From Jacaranda mimosifolia (lineage: Eukaryota; Streptophyta; Magnoliopsida; Lamiales; Bignoniaceae): DNA of 64,000 bases. The notes below the pieces were generated by a model. The model did not search any database. It saw only the letters and a program-made list of their open reading frames with translations, and was not told the origin of the DNA. Below, in pieces: positions 1 through 12,500 of this stretch. Numbering within the stretch: position 1 is the first letter of the stretch; each line of letters opens with the position of its first letter. Made by a program: the position numbers and the translations under genes. The DNA lies in assembly GCA_018894105.1 (NCBI GenBank), contig CM032122.1, forward strand, positions 35,495,404-35,559,403, given 5' to 3'.

Positions 1-1973
1 AGCCCATGTCAAGAAATCTTTCTATAGGATCGAAAGCAAGTTTAAATTCTCAGTAACATGCAGATTTTATAAATTGGGAGAAATTTTAAAAGTTTCAGCA
101 TATGATTGTTCCTGTATCATGGATTAATTCTGTGCAAATCCCATGATATGATAATTGTGATTCACTATTTAAAAAAATATTAATGAGTACTTCAAGATTA
201 AAAAAAAATAGTGATAAAATAGTAGGTGGCAATATAAAATTATATGTTTTAAGTGAAAAAAATTATTTCATCACAATAATGATTTTTTACATAATAATTT
301 GTATTGTAAACTTAATATATGTCTATGTGACAATTTTCATGTCTTAACCTTTTTTTTTTTATCACTAATATTATTATTCATTTATTTTTTGAGAAAAGTT
401 GTTAAAAAGCCCCTAAATAAAATTTTATCTTTAAATTATTTTCCAATCTAAAAATCCATTCCAAAAACTTTTTAAACCAAAAAGCCAGTCGCTAACTTTT
501 ACCATGTATACTTTTAGGAGCAATTACCCTTAAATTTCTTACATTAAGAGAATTCTTATTTATTAATATATTTAACTCCAAAATTTAAGTTTTTAAATGT
601 ATTCATTTATTTGTAGTAAAAACTTTTTACAGAATATATTAACTTACGAATTTTAGAAAAGTCTAATCTTTTTGTTTTATTTCATTTGATTTTAAAAATT
701 AAAATTTTTCTTTACTAGTGTAACTTATATATAATTAAAAAAATCAAGAAATATACCTTTCAAAAAAAATTAATTTATTAAAATTAAAATCATCATTGAT
801 ACAAATCAATTTAAACAATTAAAAGAACATTTTTCTATCGTAAAAGCGATTGCGTTAAAATTTCTAATTTAATGAGTCAAGGGAAAAGATCAATTTTCTG
901 GGGAGGAAAGTTGATGGAATGCACATTTTTAATTGCAAAAATATTTTTCATGAATTTTTAGATATAAAAATATATTTTAAGAAATTTTTAATATTTTTCC
1001 CTAATATCTTTTTGTAGTACGACAAGATGTTAAGTAACAATATGAAAGTATTAATAGTTACATGTATTAAGCAATAAGAGTTTTGATTTTAAGAAGTTTA
1101 ATTGTGACAAAAAATTTATATTTAAGTTATCAATATTGACTATCAGTTGAACAAATATAATGAAAATAAAAATATGACCACAAATCATAGCAGCACATTT
1201 TGTTGCTAGAAAATTGTTATTACATAAAAACCATATATTTGTCATTTGTTAATAGTGGCAATTTAAGCACTGATTTTTATCATTATTAAACTGAAAAAAC
1301 CTATCACTATAATTAATTAAATAGTTATTAATATTTATCATTAGTAAAACTCTCATATTATCGCTGAATACTATTTCACTAATATTTAAATATTATTTTC
1401 TTAGGGTGATTGTTTCAAAACCCACTAAGACCCGATGATCTATATATGGTTCATAATTATTTACTAAAATATCAAACTGTTATCGAAATAATTTTTTTGT
1501 CGTTATAATGATACTAATTGTGTATTTGTGGCCATGTTTTCTTTCAGATACTAAAATTGACAAACATGGTGTTTTGCAATCATTTCGAAAGCCTATATAC
1601 GAATGCAAGAAGAAAAATCAACCACGCCATGCGTCTAGCAGAACTTTACAAGCCCTACTTGTTCTTCGAAGGAATGTATGTTTTCCCAACTTATTTCTTC
1701 CCACAAGTTATATTAATTTCTCACAATTTAGTCAATCCTAATATATACCATGTTTAAGATTAAAATGTATAATTGCAATTTACCATAATTATTTTCTTAA
1801 TTTTCTTAATTTTCGACAGCTTCGATGATGTTAACACTGAAAATTTGCGAATGTCAATAAGAGGAAGCAACATGAACATGGACGTGCTTAGTTTTGACCC
1901 AAAGTTCATTCAATGGGACGACTACTTTGTCAAGACTCATTTTCCAGGAATCGCCACATATGTATTGAAGTAA
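1..1973 (+). CDS. FAR: Fatty acyl-CoA reductase, copy 0: last two exons only (5' part outside the window)
   Basis: This is the 3' end of an alcohol-forming fatty acyl-CoA reductase gene. The window opens inside the long intron 8; base 1 matches base 25579 of copy A. Exon 9 is 1548-1675 and exon 10 is 1820-1973, ending in TAA. Exon 9 follows a CTTTCAG acceptor and ends at a GTATGT donor, and exon 10 follows TTTCGACAG. Translated, they give the FAR C-terminal domain, with the pieces MRLAELYKPYLFFEG, IFDDVNTENLR and HFPGIATYVLK, all standard for plant FARs. Exon lengths (128 and 154 nt) equal those of copies A and B. The tail is nearly identical to that of copy A and clearly different from copy B. 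Nothing here looks broken, but whether the gene is intact upstream cannot be seen. Confidence 0.9.
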
Positions 1974-2788
1974 TGGAGTTACAAGCCCACAAGTGCTTAA
2001 ATATGTCACTAAGAGTTCTATTAATATTGTTTTTATGTATGAATATTTAATTTAAATTAATGATAAATGTGATCAGTAGCTAAACCTAGATGCTACTCGC
2101 TTAAAAATTATATCAGTATTTTACTTTATAATATTTTTATATACAAACTCTGGGTTCTTAATTTATTCAAGTAATCTCTAGTTGGTAACTTTAAATTTTC
2201 TAGATGATTATTTTTAATTTGAATGATATAACCTCATTGAAATTGTAACAACTCTTTAAGGTTATATGTCTCCATGAGTCATATACTGTTATTTCTATAT
2301 ATGAATAACTCAATGGTGAATTAATGATCCTTACGAGAGTAGCTAATAATATATATTATCCAGTGAAAAGCTATTCAAATAAGATTATAAATTGTTCATG
2401 TAATAATATCAGCATTTCGCTTAAAAATATTTTTTGTCTACGAATAGAAGGTTTACAATTCATTCAATTAGTACTCAAGTAATATAAAATTTCTTAAATT
2501 TTTCAGAAGCCAAGCTCGAGTTGATTTCCGGGAGCATATGAGTATACATTAAAACAAAGAAAGTGAGGCATTCCCATGAGAAAATGATTCTGGGGAAGTA
2601 ATTTTTAAAAATTAAAGGCGCGCACGGGGCCAATTGATTTTTTTGGTCCCATTCCCATTTTTGCCAAGCTGTTGGCTGCAAAATTGATGGTCTAAATGAG
2701 GGAGCTCTTATCTTATGTGTCTTATGTTGGGATTAAATACAAGTTCTCAGACGAGGTTTTCGAACAGAATTTTAATAGGCAAGAGGTG
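1974..2788. other. Downstream intergenic sequence of FAR copy 0
   Basis: AT-rich sequence after the FAR stop codon with no credible coding region. It is collinear with 27545-28360 behind copy A, so it belongs to the duplicated block. The small open frame on the minus strand at 2475-2681 is not preserved in the duplicate. Confidence 0.6.
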
Positions 2789-2795
2789 TAAGTAC

Positions 2796-3459
2796 TAATA
2801 ATTATGGGTGGAAATAGGTTAGGTTAGGTTAGGCTAGGCTTTGTTTTAAATAGATCAACTCAATTGTATATTTTATAAGTTTAAGTTTAGTCTATTACTT
2901 GATATAGGCTTTTTTTTTTTAAGGTCTGGCCTAACCTTTTTAGATTTTTCCAAAGCCTAGGTCTGGCCTGAAAAAGCCTATTTTAGTTAAGATTCTAATT
3001 AGACTTAAATTTTATATAGACTCAGGCTTTTAATAGGCTTAAGACTTTGATAGGCCAAAAAATTCTATAATTTATATTAAGTAAAAATAATTGACGATTA
3101 TAATACATTTATCTTAAAAAAAGAAAAAAGTGTGACCAAACATTATTATAAGTTATATAAAAAATTTGAAATTAAATGGTTATGTATTAATTAAGAACAT
3201 CATATATAATTATATAAAATTAATTAATATAACATATAAAGTAATAATATAAGTATTATAAATAATTATATATATTATAATATAATTAATTATATAGGCC
3301 GATCTGATAGGCTTTATACGCTTTTTTAAAAGCCTATAACCTTTTTAACTAAATAGACTTCTTTAAAAATTTAAATATGATCTATTTATTAAATAGGGTT
3401 AGGCCTCAAATAGGCTAGACCGCATGCCCCTGACGGGCGGCCTTGCCTATTCGCATCCC
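2796..3459. mobile_element. Non-autonomous TIR-like insertion, about 0.66 kb, in the copy 0 tail
   Basis: The copy A tail reads straight through GTGTAAGTACCATAAAG near 28352. In the copy 0 tail the same site is split by about 0.66 kb, with TAAGTAC on both sides (2789-2795 and 3460-3466). The insert begins near GGGTGGAAATAGG and ends in the inverted form CCTATTCGCATCCC, an imperfect terminal inverted repeat. It is rich in TAGGTTAGG/TAGGCCT-type motifs and has no coding potential. The superfamily is uncertain: 7-8 bp duplications suggest hAT-like, and the extra ten bases before the left terminus are unexplained. Confidence 0.65.
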
Positions 3460-3466
3460 TAAGTAC

Positions 3467-4340
3467 CATGAAGTGTGAAGCATTCTTATACTTAATAAAA
3501 CAACCTTCAACTCTTATGGGGTCTTGAAGATTAAATGTAGCTACCAACCATAGTTAGAAAGCTAAAACGTTTCTACTATTTTTAATGATAAGGTAAACTT
3601 CATAGCCCAAATCGAAATTTTCAGACTGTAACTTACTATGCCTTGGTTCTATCCTGTCGGTCAAACAATTAGATGGGAATACTAAAATTAAGAGAAACGA
3701 AAGAAGCAAGATAGAGAAATTAATTGAATTATCAAGTTGTAGACCTGGAGATTCTATGTTTGAATCTTACCCTTGCCTCAATGAATCATCTAACAAGAGA
3801 TTTATTGCACGATCAACCCAATCCAGCTACGCTAATAAGTGCCATTTTGTGTATCTATCCCTCATGGGGTTGGCAGTTTAGTTTGAAAAGCTTATTTTGG
3901 ACCAACAAATTCCAGCAAATAAAGGAATTCGAAAAAAAGTATTTTCGACATGGAATGCTTTAGTTGGTACTTGTTGTGTTGTGTCTTAGAAGTTATAGAT
4001 CAATAGAATTTGGTATTTTAATTTATTTGGATTTTGTAGCTTAATTATGTTGGGATTTAATTTGATTCTTAGAGATCAAGTTTGATGAGATGCAATGCAG
4101 TTGACACATTTGATTTTCTTTTTCATTTTATTTTTAATATTAGTTAGGGTATGAATGTGGTTGACACCTTTTCCAAGTTTTATTTTTTTTATTTTGGAAC
4201 TATAATTCGTGAAAAAAAATTATTATCATTAAGTTATCACTTTTATGTGTGTTAACGGTTCTTAATGGTGACTAAATCAACACTATTCTTGTCACTATTA
4301 AGTTCAAGTTATTAGATGACAACATAAAATCTTTTTTTAC
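3467..4340. other. Duplicated intergenic sequence, no gene
   Basis: Collinear with 28365-29233 behind copy A. From about 4190 it contains degenerate GTGACAA/TTGTCAC-type sequence, related to repeats found in the FAR introns. The open frame at 3724-3963 is broken in the duplicate, so I do not regard it as coding. Confidence 0.6.
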
Positions 4341-4498
4341 TTAGGGTGCATTTGGTAGCAATGATGAGATTGGGCGTGACAAGATAGAAATGGATTTGTA
4401 ACTTATATAACATGTAAATACAATCTATTATTTTGTTTAGTTGCTAGGTTTGAGAGTATGAATATCCCAAACAAAATACACTTTTATTGTTTGGTTGG

Positions 4499-5155
4499 TG
4501 ATATGGATAAGCCCATCACAAGCCCAATATACTTGAACCCAATATACTTAATGGGCTTGGGCACTAAAGCCCTGAAACTGTTTTCATATGAGATCAATTC
4601 GACCTACGAGGTCGATAATTGGACCTCAGGGGTCTATTTGACCTCGTGAGGTTCGTGGTGCAGCCCCCAGTTGGATGAACGGAGGACGTTTAATGGCGGT
4701 CTACCACCCATCACATCCGCATTAATTACGTCTCAACCGCGGCGCATCATCTCCGTATTAATGGTGGTAAGAGCCCCCTTTCCGTCCCGCCGGACATTTG
4801 TGCACCTTCCAGATAGGTCGAAAAGACCTATCTTGTCCCTACTAGAGAAATTAGCGTGTGTAATACCCCGAGGGAGATACTATTCTTTTCACCTCTGGAC
4901 AAACACTATAAATACTTCATCCTTTAGAGTCCAAGGTAAGCATACATACACTTAAAAAACTGTTACTCTACCCAAACTTCTTCAGGTCGATTTACTAACT
5001 TAACCATCAAAGGGTCTTAGCCGAGGACCTCTCGGCTAGCCTGATGTTTGTTTCGTGGCTGCAGATTCCAACCCACACACTCACAAATTATCATTTTGGT
5101 CAAAGGACTATTCTGGTCGAGATCCAAAGATCCCTCACTAAAATTAACCTCATCA
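4499..5155 (+). repeat. 5' LTR of the Tat-type element
   Basis: 657 bp, starting TGATATGGATAAGCCC and ending CCTCATCA. It aligns with 16863-17550. By eye the two LTRs differ at about one base in ten, mostly transitions, plus a 30-bp length difference. A possible promoter TATA, CACTATAAATAC, lies near 4908. Confidence 0.9.
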
Positions 5156-5158
5156 TTT

Positions 5159-5173
5159 TGGCGCCGTCTGTAG
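5159..5173 (+). other. Primer-binding site of the Tat-type element
   Basis: TGGCGCCGTCTGTAG starts three bases after the 5' LTR. It begins with TGG, the complement of a tRNA CCA end, and TGGCGCC is the usual start in Tat and Athila elements. I cannot assign the tRNA with certainty. Confidence 0.75.
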
Positions 5174-5209
5174 AAAACTTGAAATTCATAGCCAAAAATA
5201 GTCAACACT

Positions 5210-6726
5210 AGGAAAACCGCATCCAAAAGACAGATCGATCATCGATCACCCTTGTCGTCCACGTTGCCACCACCGGAGCAGCCCAACCAACAAACGAAAG
5301 GCCCCAATTCTCAACCCAAATAGGTGGCCACTTTGACCATTTCGCAACTCATGCAAATGATTAGTGATCAGATCTCCACTCAACTTTCCGCTCAGCTATA
5401 TGCCGCTTTACAGAGGCACAATAACCAACCAACAGATACGACAAGTGCCACACCCCTTTCCTCGTGCTAGGAGGAGAGATTCCTGAGGGAAGATAGAACC
5501 AGGAATGAGATCCGCTCTAATAGAAATAGACGAAAAGTGAGCCCCGAGCGTTTTCCTCACCACGAGCCTTGCCACCTCCCACAGGAAGAGGCGGCAGACC
5601 ATCACATTCGACCCAATCGAGCCCAGCAACACGAGCTGGTCGAGCGGGCCAGACCTCCTCCAAGTCAAGACCTGTCCAAAGCTGATAAAGACAAATGGGA
5701 AGAAGTCTCACATCAAGTCCAACAACTTAATAGGAGGCTGGAGGAAATTTTGAGGAGAAATATAGACCGGACTCAGTTTGATAGCATTCCCAGATTTCAG
5801 CGAGAAACGAAATCTCCTTTCACCTAGGAAATTATAGATGAGCACATCAAGCTCGATGCAAAAGCTCCCACCAGGCTTCCTCGGTATGACGGATCCATGA
5901 ACCCAAACGAGCACCTCCTGCAGTTTGAACATATGATGCAGTTACACGGGTATAGTGACCACATACATGCAAAATGTTGGTCACCACCTTTTAGGGAATA
6001 GCATTGGGGTAGTTTGTCAAGCTTGAGCCTACTTTCATATACTCTTATGACCAGCTCTGTGACAAATTCTTGCACCAGTTCACTAGCAGGAGAAAAGCAA
6101 AGTTGCCACATACTCATCTCCATACGGTAAAACAAAATGAGGGTAAATCTTTGATAGATTTCTTCTCCCGATTTAACACTAAAGTTCTAAAAATTGACAA
6201 CCCTCGGATCGAATTCTTAGTTGATGTTTTGTTCTTGGGAATGAGACATAAGGAATGCACCAATGCCTTGGTCACGGAGTGACCGCGAACAATAGAGGAT
6301 CTGCTTGACCTGGCGGAGAGATATATGACACAAGAAGAGATGAATAAGATAAAATTTGGTGGAGGAGAATCTGATAGAAAGAAAGGCAAGGAGAAAAAGG
6401 ATAGACACCAGAATGAAGGTCATCGATCTCCAATCAAGCATTTTCACAATTGCGCGCCGTTGAATACTCTTAGGAGAGAGGTCTTGTTCACTATACAACA
6501 TGACAATCTCCTAAAGAGACCGAGGAAGCTTAATGAGACAGATGCCATGAAAAAATCTAAAAAGTATTGCCATTTTCACCAACAAAAAGGACATGACACG
6601 GAGAATTGCTTCAACCTCCAAGATGAAATTGAGCGCCTCATTAGGAAGGACCACCTTAAGAAATATATTGACCAAAAAGCTTTGCAAGCAATGGCCCGGA
6701 ACGACCCCGTAGAGAATAGTCGGTAA
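5210..6726 (+). pseudogene. Degenerate gag of the Tat-type element
   Basis: Open stretches at 5537-5827, 6070-6282 and 6325-6726 join into one gag-like protein when stops and a frameshift are ignored. Recognisable pieces are a basic/proline-rich N-terminal part, a stretch beginning EIIDEHIKLDAKAPTRLPRY, the gag core SLIDFFSRFNTKVL, and a C-terminal degenerate zinc-binding region KYCHFHQQKGHDTENC followed by EIERLIRKDHLKKYI. That last block is characteristic of this group of plant gypsy elements. In-frame stops occur at 5825 and 6280, and the frame is lost around 5995-6060. Confidence 0.82.
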
Positions 6727-6875
6727 GACCAAGACGAGAGGACAAGGGAAAACAAAAGATAGATGAAGATCAACCCCCATTGAGAGGTGTAATTGACACA
6801 ATTGCATGAGGACCCACTAGGGGGGACTCCAGGTCAGCAAGGAAGCAGGTACAGAGGCGTCTTAAGTCCAACAGG

Positions 6876-7301
6876 TTGTCGCAGACTGAGCCAGTGTATC
6901 AGCTTTCTACCAATACTGATCCCATATTCTTCTCAAATTCTGACCTCTCTTATTTGGGATGTCAAGGTGCAGGCAGCAGCTTAGACTACCCTTTGGTGGT
7001 TTCCATGGAAATTGCGAACGTTGAAGTCAAGAAGATCTTGGTGGATAATAGGAGTTCCTCAAATATCATCTTTTTATCCACACTGGACAAGATGAAATTG
7101 GGAAAGTTGAAATTAGACCCTATTAAAACACCCCTAGTCGGATTTGGGGGATCAGAGATTGTGCCCATCGGATCTATAAACTTATCCACCTCTTTTGGAG
7201 AAACGCCTAAAAGGTGCACCCTTATGATAAGTTACTTGGTTGTTGATGCGCCCTTCGCCTACAATGTCATCCTCGGGAGGCCCGCGCAAAATGACTTCTG
7301 A
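6876..7301 (+). pseudogene. Aspartic protease domain of the Tat-type element
   Basis: The translation contains VKKILVDNRSSSNIIFLSTL, followed by TPLVGFGGSEIVPIGSINL and a C-terminal part AFAYNVILGRP-like (here APFAYNVILGRPAQNDF). This is the pattern of plant gypsy proteases, whose active site normally reads VDxGSS. Here the glycine after D-N is arginine (DNRSS), which should impair the active-site loop. Confidence 0.85.
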
Positions 7302-8827
7302 GCAATTATATCAACTTACCATATGAAGATCAAATTCCCGACACTAGTTGGGACAGGGGAGTTATTGTGCAATATAAAGGAGGCATGGTGCTACTACACT
7401 ATTTCTGTCGAGGCTAACTCCCAGAAAATCCAACCCAAATTAAAGCCCTCAAGGGACATCCTTGTAATGAAACCTGAGGAAGCACAAGCCTGCAAAAAGA
7501 GAAAAATGGAGGACACTCGGGTCGAGCCTACTGAAGAATTCAAAGTTGTCGAGCTTGAGCCAAGCAATTCGGATAAGACAACCAAGATAGGGTCAAGTTT
7601 GGGGAACAACATGGAATGTATGCTCGTAGATTTCCTTAGAAGTAATATCGACGTCTTTGCCTAGAGAGCAGTTGATTTGCAGGGAATTGACTCTGAGGTC
7701 ATTATTCACCGCCCCAACGCTGACCCCACATTCAAATCGGTGCGGCAGAAAATAAGAACTTTCAATGCTGAAAGGATTCAGATTATTGAGGAAGAAGTCA
7801 ACAAGCTCCTAGAAGCGAGCTACATAATAGAAATTCAGTACCCTAGCTGGCTATATAATGTAGTTTTGGCCCCCAAATATTTATGGCCCTCGAAGATAGG
7901 GATAAAACTTCCTTTGTGGTCCCAAATAGTGTGTATTATTTTTTGGTCATGCCATTCGGATGAAAAAATATTGGTGCCACCTACCACAGACTAGTCAATT
8001 TTATGTTCAAGAGTGAGATAAGTCAATCGATGGAAGTCTATGTGGATGATATGATCGGTAGAACGTAGAAGGAGGCGGACTACTTGGTTGATCTGAGCCA
8101 CACGTTCTCTATCCTCAGAGCTTTCGGCATGAAACTCAACCCAACCAAATGTACATTTGGAGTGAAATGTGGGAAGTTTATGGGGTATATGGTCAGCCAG
8201 CAAGGGATCGAAGCTAACCCCCAAAAAATCCAAGCTATCCAAGATATCCCACCTCCAAAGACAATTAAGGATGTGCAAAAGTTGGTCGGGTGGATCATCG
8301 CCCTTGGTCGATTTATCGCACGACTAGCAGATAAGAGCTTGTCATTCTTTCAGGTCTTGATGAATGCCAAGAAATTCAAATAAACAATAAAATGTGACCA
8401 AGCTCTGGCCGAGCTTAAGCAATACCTGACCAAACCTCCATTACTGGCCAAGCCAATGGTCGGAGAAGTTTCGTACTTATACTTGGCCATCTCAGCAATT
8501 GCAGTTAGCTTAGTTTTGGTGTCAACTCTATAAAGATCATGCAAACCAGTGTATTATAGCAGTAAAGTTTTGCAAGGCCCTGAATATAATTATTTAGAGA
8601 TTGAGAAGTTCGCATTAGCACTCATTACCATAGCCAGAAAGCTAAGACCTTACTTATTATCCCATACGATCGTTGTTTTAACGAACCAGCCTTTGAAACA
8701 AGTGCTCTCTAAACCCGACACGTCATGGAGGTTGACTAAATGGGCTATTGAGTTAGAGGAATTCGACCTCAAGTTCCAACCTCGTGTTGCTATAAAAGCT
8801 CAAGTGTTGGCTGACTTTCTGACATAG
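7302..8827 (+). pseudogene. Reverse transcriptase and first RNase H of the Tat-type element
   Basis: The RT N-terminal part is readable from about 7680 (EEEVNKLLEASYIIEIQYPS). The palm segment with the catalytic YVDD box is at about 8037-8057 (MEVYVDDMI). The region after it, TFGVKCGKFMGYMVSQQGIE, leads into RNase H at 8549-8827 (YYSSKVLQGPEYNYLEIEKF and LEEFDLKFQPR). Between about 7870 and 7900 the segment that should carry the first catalytic aspartate of RT is deleted, and stops lie at 7662, 7992 and after YVDD. Non-functional. Confidence 0.88.
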
Positions 8828-8869
8828 TAGATCAATCTACCGATGCTACAAGAACAGCAACCGTTAGTG

Positions 8870-9286
8870 TGGTCCTTGCATGTGGATGGTTCGGCCACAA
8901 ATCTAGGAGGTAGAGTGGGGGTGTCGCTGTGTTCCCCTCAAGTAGAGAAATAGGATTTTGCAGTTAAGCTAAACTACTCTGTAACCAACAGTAAAGTAGA
9001 ATACGAGGCTCTTATTCTCGGGATGATAATGGCTTTGGATAGAAGAATTAAGTGCTTCGAGGTCGTTACCGACACGCAGCTAGTCGCGGAGCAGTTTGGA
9101 GATAATTTTAAGGCCAGGGATATTACCATGAACGCCTACCTGAGTGAGGTTAAATGGTTGGAACAACAATTTGAGAAATTCACGCTCAGTCAGGTGCCCA
9201 AGTCAGAAAATGAAAGAGCATATGCGCTTTTAAAGTTTGCTAGTTCAACAAAAGGCATGTGGGACAGGTCTATATTACCTTCTTAG
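8870..9286 (+). pseudogene. Second (archaeal-like) RNase H of the Tat-type element
   Basis: After the first RNase H a new domain starts with WSLHVDGSATNLGG. It continues with KVEYEALILGM, VVTDTQLVAEQF and VPKSENERAYALLKFASS. This order of acidic residues (D in HVDGS, E in EYEAL, D in TDTQ) is that of RNase H. The last conserved aspartate, normally in an ENxxADALA-type motif, is tyrosine here. There is a stop near 8950. A second RNase H domain before integrase is a known feature of Tat-lineage elements. Confidence 0.82.
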
Positions 9287-9556
9287 TCTCAAACAAGCCC
9301 GCCATTGACAACTCTCTGTCTAAAGAGGTCTTTGTTGTGGACGCGGCGAGCCAAACCTAGACCGACGCCATTAGAGTCTACCTCAAAGAGGGTAAAGTAC
9401 ATCAGAAAGGTCGAAATCCCGTAGGTTGAGGGTGTGTACGTCCAAGTTTGCTTTGGACGAGTTCGACCAACTTTACAAAAGGTCTATCGTAGGACCCCCC
9501 TAAAATGTCTCACAACTAACCAAGCGCAAGAAGTTTTGCATAAAATCCACTCAGGC

Positions 9557-12500
9557 TGTAACACCCCTAATTATTTTATTAATTATGTTAATTATTATTA
9601 GGGAATTATGTTAAATGTTATTTTATTTATTCTTGATTTATGAAATTTTATTTAATTTAATTAATTTATAAAGTTTGGGGATTAGAATTTCAATTTTGAA
9701 AAATTGAATTAACACATTTTTTAGACTTGAGGGGTTTGCATGGAAGACTCCTAGTCAACTAGGGTCAAATTGATAGAGCTCAATTGAAGGACCAAATTAG
9801 CTGAGGGATTAAATTGCAATTTCAAAAAGTTAGATTTAATAAAAATGTTTTTTTTCCTCTTTCTTTCTTCTTCCTAACTTCATTTTCTCTCTTCTTCACC
9901 ATCACCGCGTCACTCCTTCACCCTCTTCCCTCTTTCACTGGTGACCATTTCCAGCGATTTTCGTCCATATCCAACCTCACCAACCACCTCTCCTCACCCC
10001 CAACACCCTATCACCACCATTGCATGCAAACAAAACCCCCGCGGGCCACCATCATATTTGGGATCGAGAAGTGGGTCGCGGTGATCCACGGCGAGGCAGC
10101 AACGGAGTAGTTTTTGGGCAACTATTCTTGGAGTCTGAAGCACGGGGAGTACGTTGGTAACCTTACATTGAGGTTTAGCACGGCGGACAGTGGTGGGAAG
10201 CAAGTACAGTCGCAGCGAATAAAGGGTGATGTTGATGGTTTTGGCTTCGGTTGAAGGCTATCCAAGTCTCATAATTTAAAAACACTTGGACCGTTGGACT
10301 CAGGAAGAAAATGTGAAGAACGATGGTGGTTTAGCAACTTTTCGGCAGCAACGAGCAGCAGCAGCGTGAGGACAGCTTTCTCCTCTCGACACGACAAACA
10401 CAACCATGTGTTTGGTTCGTGAATCTAAGGTCTCGTTGTGTATATATATACATGCATATGTGTACTTTCCATCAAGTTTGTATCCACGCCAAGAATAGAA
10501 AGTTGGGATGATGATATACCTATATATGTGTGTGTTGTTTCCCATGCTAAGGAATATTGAATAGTGGACTTGGACACATCATGCAAAATGCCAAAATTGG
10601 ATTTAATAATGGTATTAAGGATTATATTATGAGAATAAGTGATATTTGATTGGGGATGATTATGTAAGGAATTTAATCATAATTTTGTGGTTTAGGATAA
10701 TGATAAGGCTTGACCATGACCTTGTGAATAAAGAACCAGATATTATATTATTTTGGAATCGATATGGACCATCGTGGTTAAATCTAGTAATGTTGATTTA
10801 TTAAAGGATTTTGTAAGATGCTAATAAATCTATATCATCGTGCTAGTAGATAAGTTAATGACATTAGAATGCTTGTAATGTAAATTCTAGAAGTTTATTA
10901 TGGTTGAACGAGAAATTTGACTATGGAACATTATTTTGAATAGGCGGCGACGTGGGTCTCGCGGAGCAGTAGGCGGCGACAGCTTCTTTTTGGGATACTG
11001 AAGGTGAGGCTCTGCCATTCTGCCCTTGATTCTATCTATTCTTGTGAAATGACCCCTGTGAGGGTTTAACGTGCTTGTGTACCCTACTTGTTCTTAATAT
11101 TAAAACTCATAAATTGTTGAGATCTTGTTTGTCGTCAGTTGCTTGTTTCATGAACCCCTGTGAGGGTTTATTTTATTAGTTCTCGCTTCTAATATTGTTC
11201 AGTGCAATCCGTGGCCTTGTAGGCATACATGATTTTGAATTTATTCATGGATACTTATACGAAAAATCTATTTGGGTCGAGTGCCAATCCTAGCGGAATG
11301 ATTAGATTACTATTCTAGACTTGTATCATTATATTGGTTTATTTAGTTGCAATCTTCACTTTGGGCAATCGGGGGGTTGACTGTAGCCTAAAGCTTGATC
11401 GGCGAGAATCAATCCAATCGATTCGTGTGGTTGCGATCTTGTCCTCAGGGGAGGCTTGATCGGCGAGGATCGGTTTTACCAATTCGTGGTGCAGCGGTTT
11501 GGTGAGTTGGCCACTCAATGAGGAGATATAAGGGGGCAAGCCGTTTCACGATCGTATCGTTCATACAATATCAAGGCGATATAAAAGGGTAGGCCATTTT
11601 ACGGTTGTATCATTTATACAAGTGTCGAGGCGATATAAGGGGACAAGCCGTTTCAAAGTCGTATTGTTTATACAGTATCAAGGGGGTATAAAAGGGAAGC
11701 CCATTTTACGGTCGAATCGTTTATACACAACCGGGAATAATAAAAGGGTTGTACATGTAAAATATGCTATTCTACTGGTTTTGTAAAATGTTCTTGTCTA
11801 GTGTATTTTATAAAACTGATCAAAATCTTGGATTTTGAAAGCTGAATATTTCATGAAACAATTTTGTTCATTGAGTTTCATTAAATCTAATCATGTCTAT
11901 GAGTTTCAAAATTTTCTATGAAATTTATTTAAATGTAAAACGACTCTTCGCCGATATGGGACGGCATTGAGTTAGCTCTTTAAAGTGTTGTACAAGAAAT
12001 ACTAGTTTTTGGTTTAGTTCGTAGATTCCGTGAACTCCTTCAAATCTTCCATACCCAGATATTGTAACTTGTATTTTAATTATCTGAATTCAAAACGAAT
12101 GTTCTTTGTATACTTGTATATTGTATCCCACTTCATTCTGATTCCTCCTATACATGCAAATGCTTGCCTCACTGAGTCATTCAGACTTACCCTCTTTGTG
12201 TTGTTTCTTTTGTTCTTTGGCCAGATTGAAGAGTAGAAGGCATCCTGAGCTTGAGCTACCTTTTGGTATAGTGTAAATATTGTTATCATGATATCTATAA
12301 CGATAAGGATGCGAGATGTTATGGTTGAATTGTAATATGGGGCATAAGTTAAGTTAATGTCTTTCTACTGCGAAGTGTGACAGGTTAGAGTTCCTGATGA
12401 ATGATATATATATAAGTTAAATTATGGGCCTTTGAGAAATTGTGATTTGTTATGAGAACTTAAGTTTTGCTTGTCATTTTCAGCATGACTAGCTTGAATT

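Larger units (their letters stand above)
1..4343 (+). repeat. Tandem duplication unit, left copy (matches 25579-29236)
   Basis: Intron 8, exons 9-10 and about 2.3 kb of downstream sequence recur at 25579-29236 in the same order and orientation, with roughly 3-4 percent differences in stretches I compared by eye. The only large difference is the insertion at about 2796-3459, which is absent from the right copy. Confidence 0.9.

Noticed and set aside
9814..10110. 98-codon open frame in the solo LTR
   Set aside because: It lies in a pyrimidine-rich stretch (TCTTTCTTTCTT, CACCATCACC), has no domain, and is inside an LTR.
11524..11740. Regular repeats that could suggest a CRISPR array
   Set aside because: The units are directly adjacent without spacers, and this is a plant LTR.
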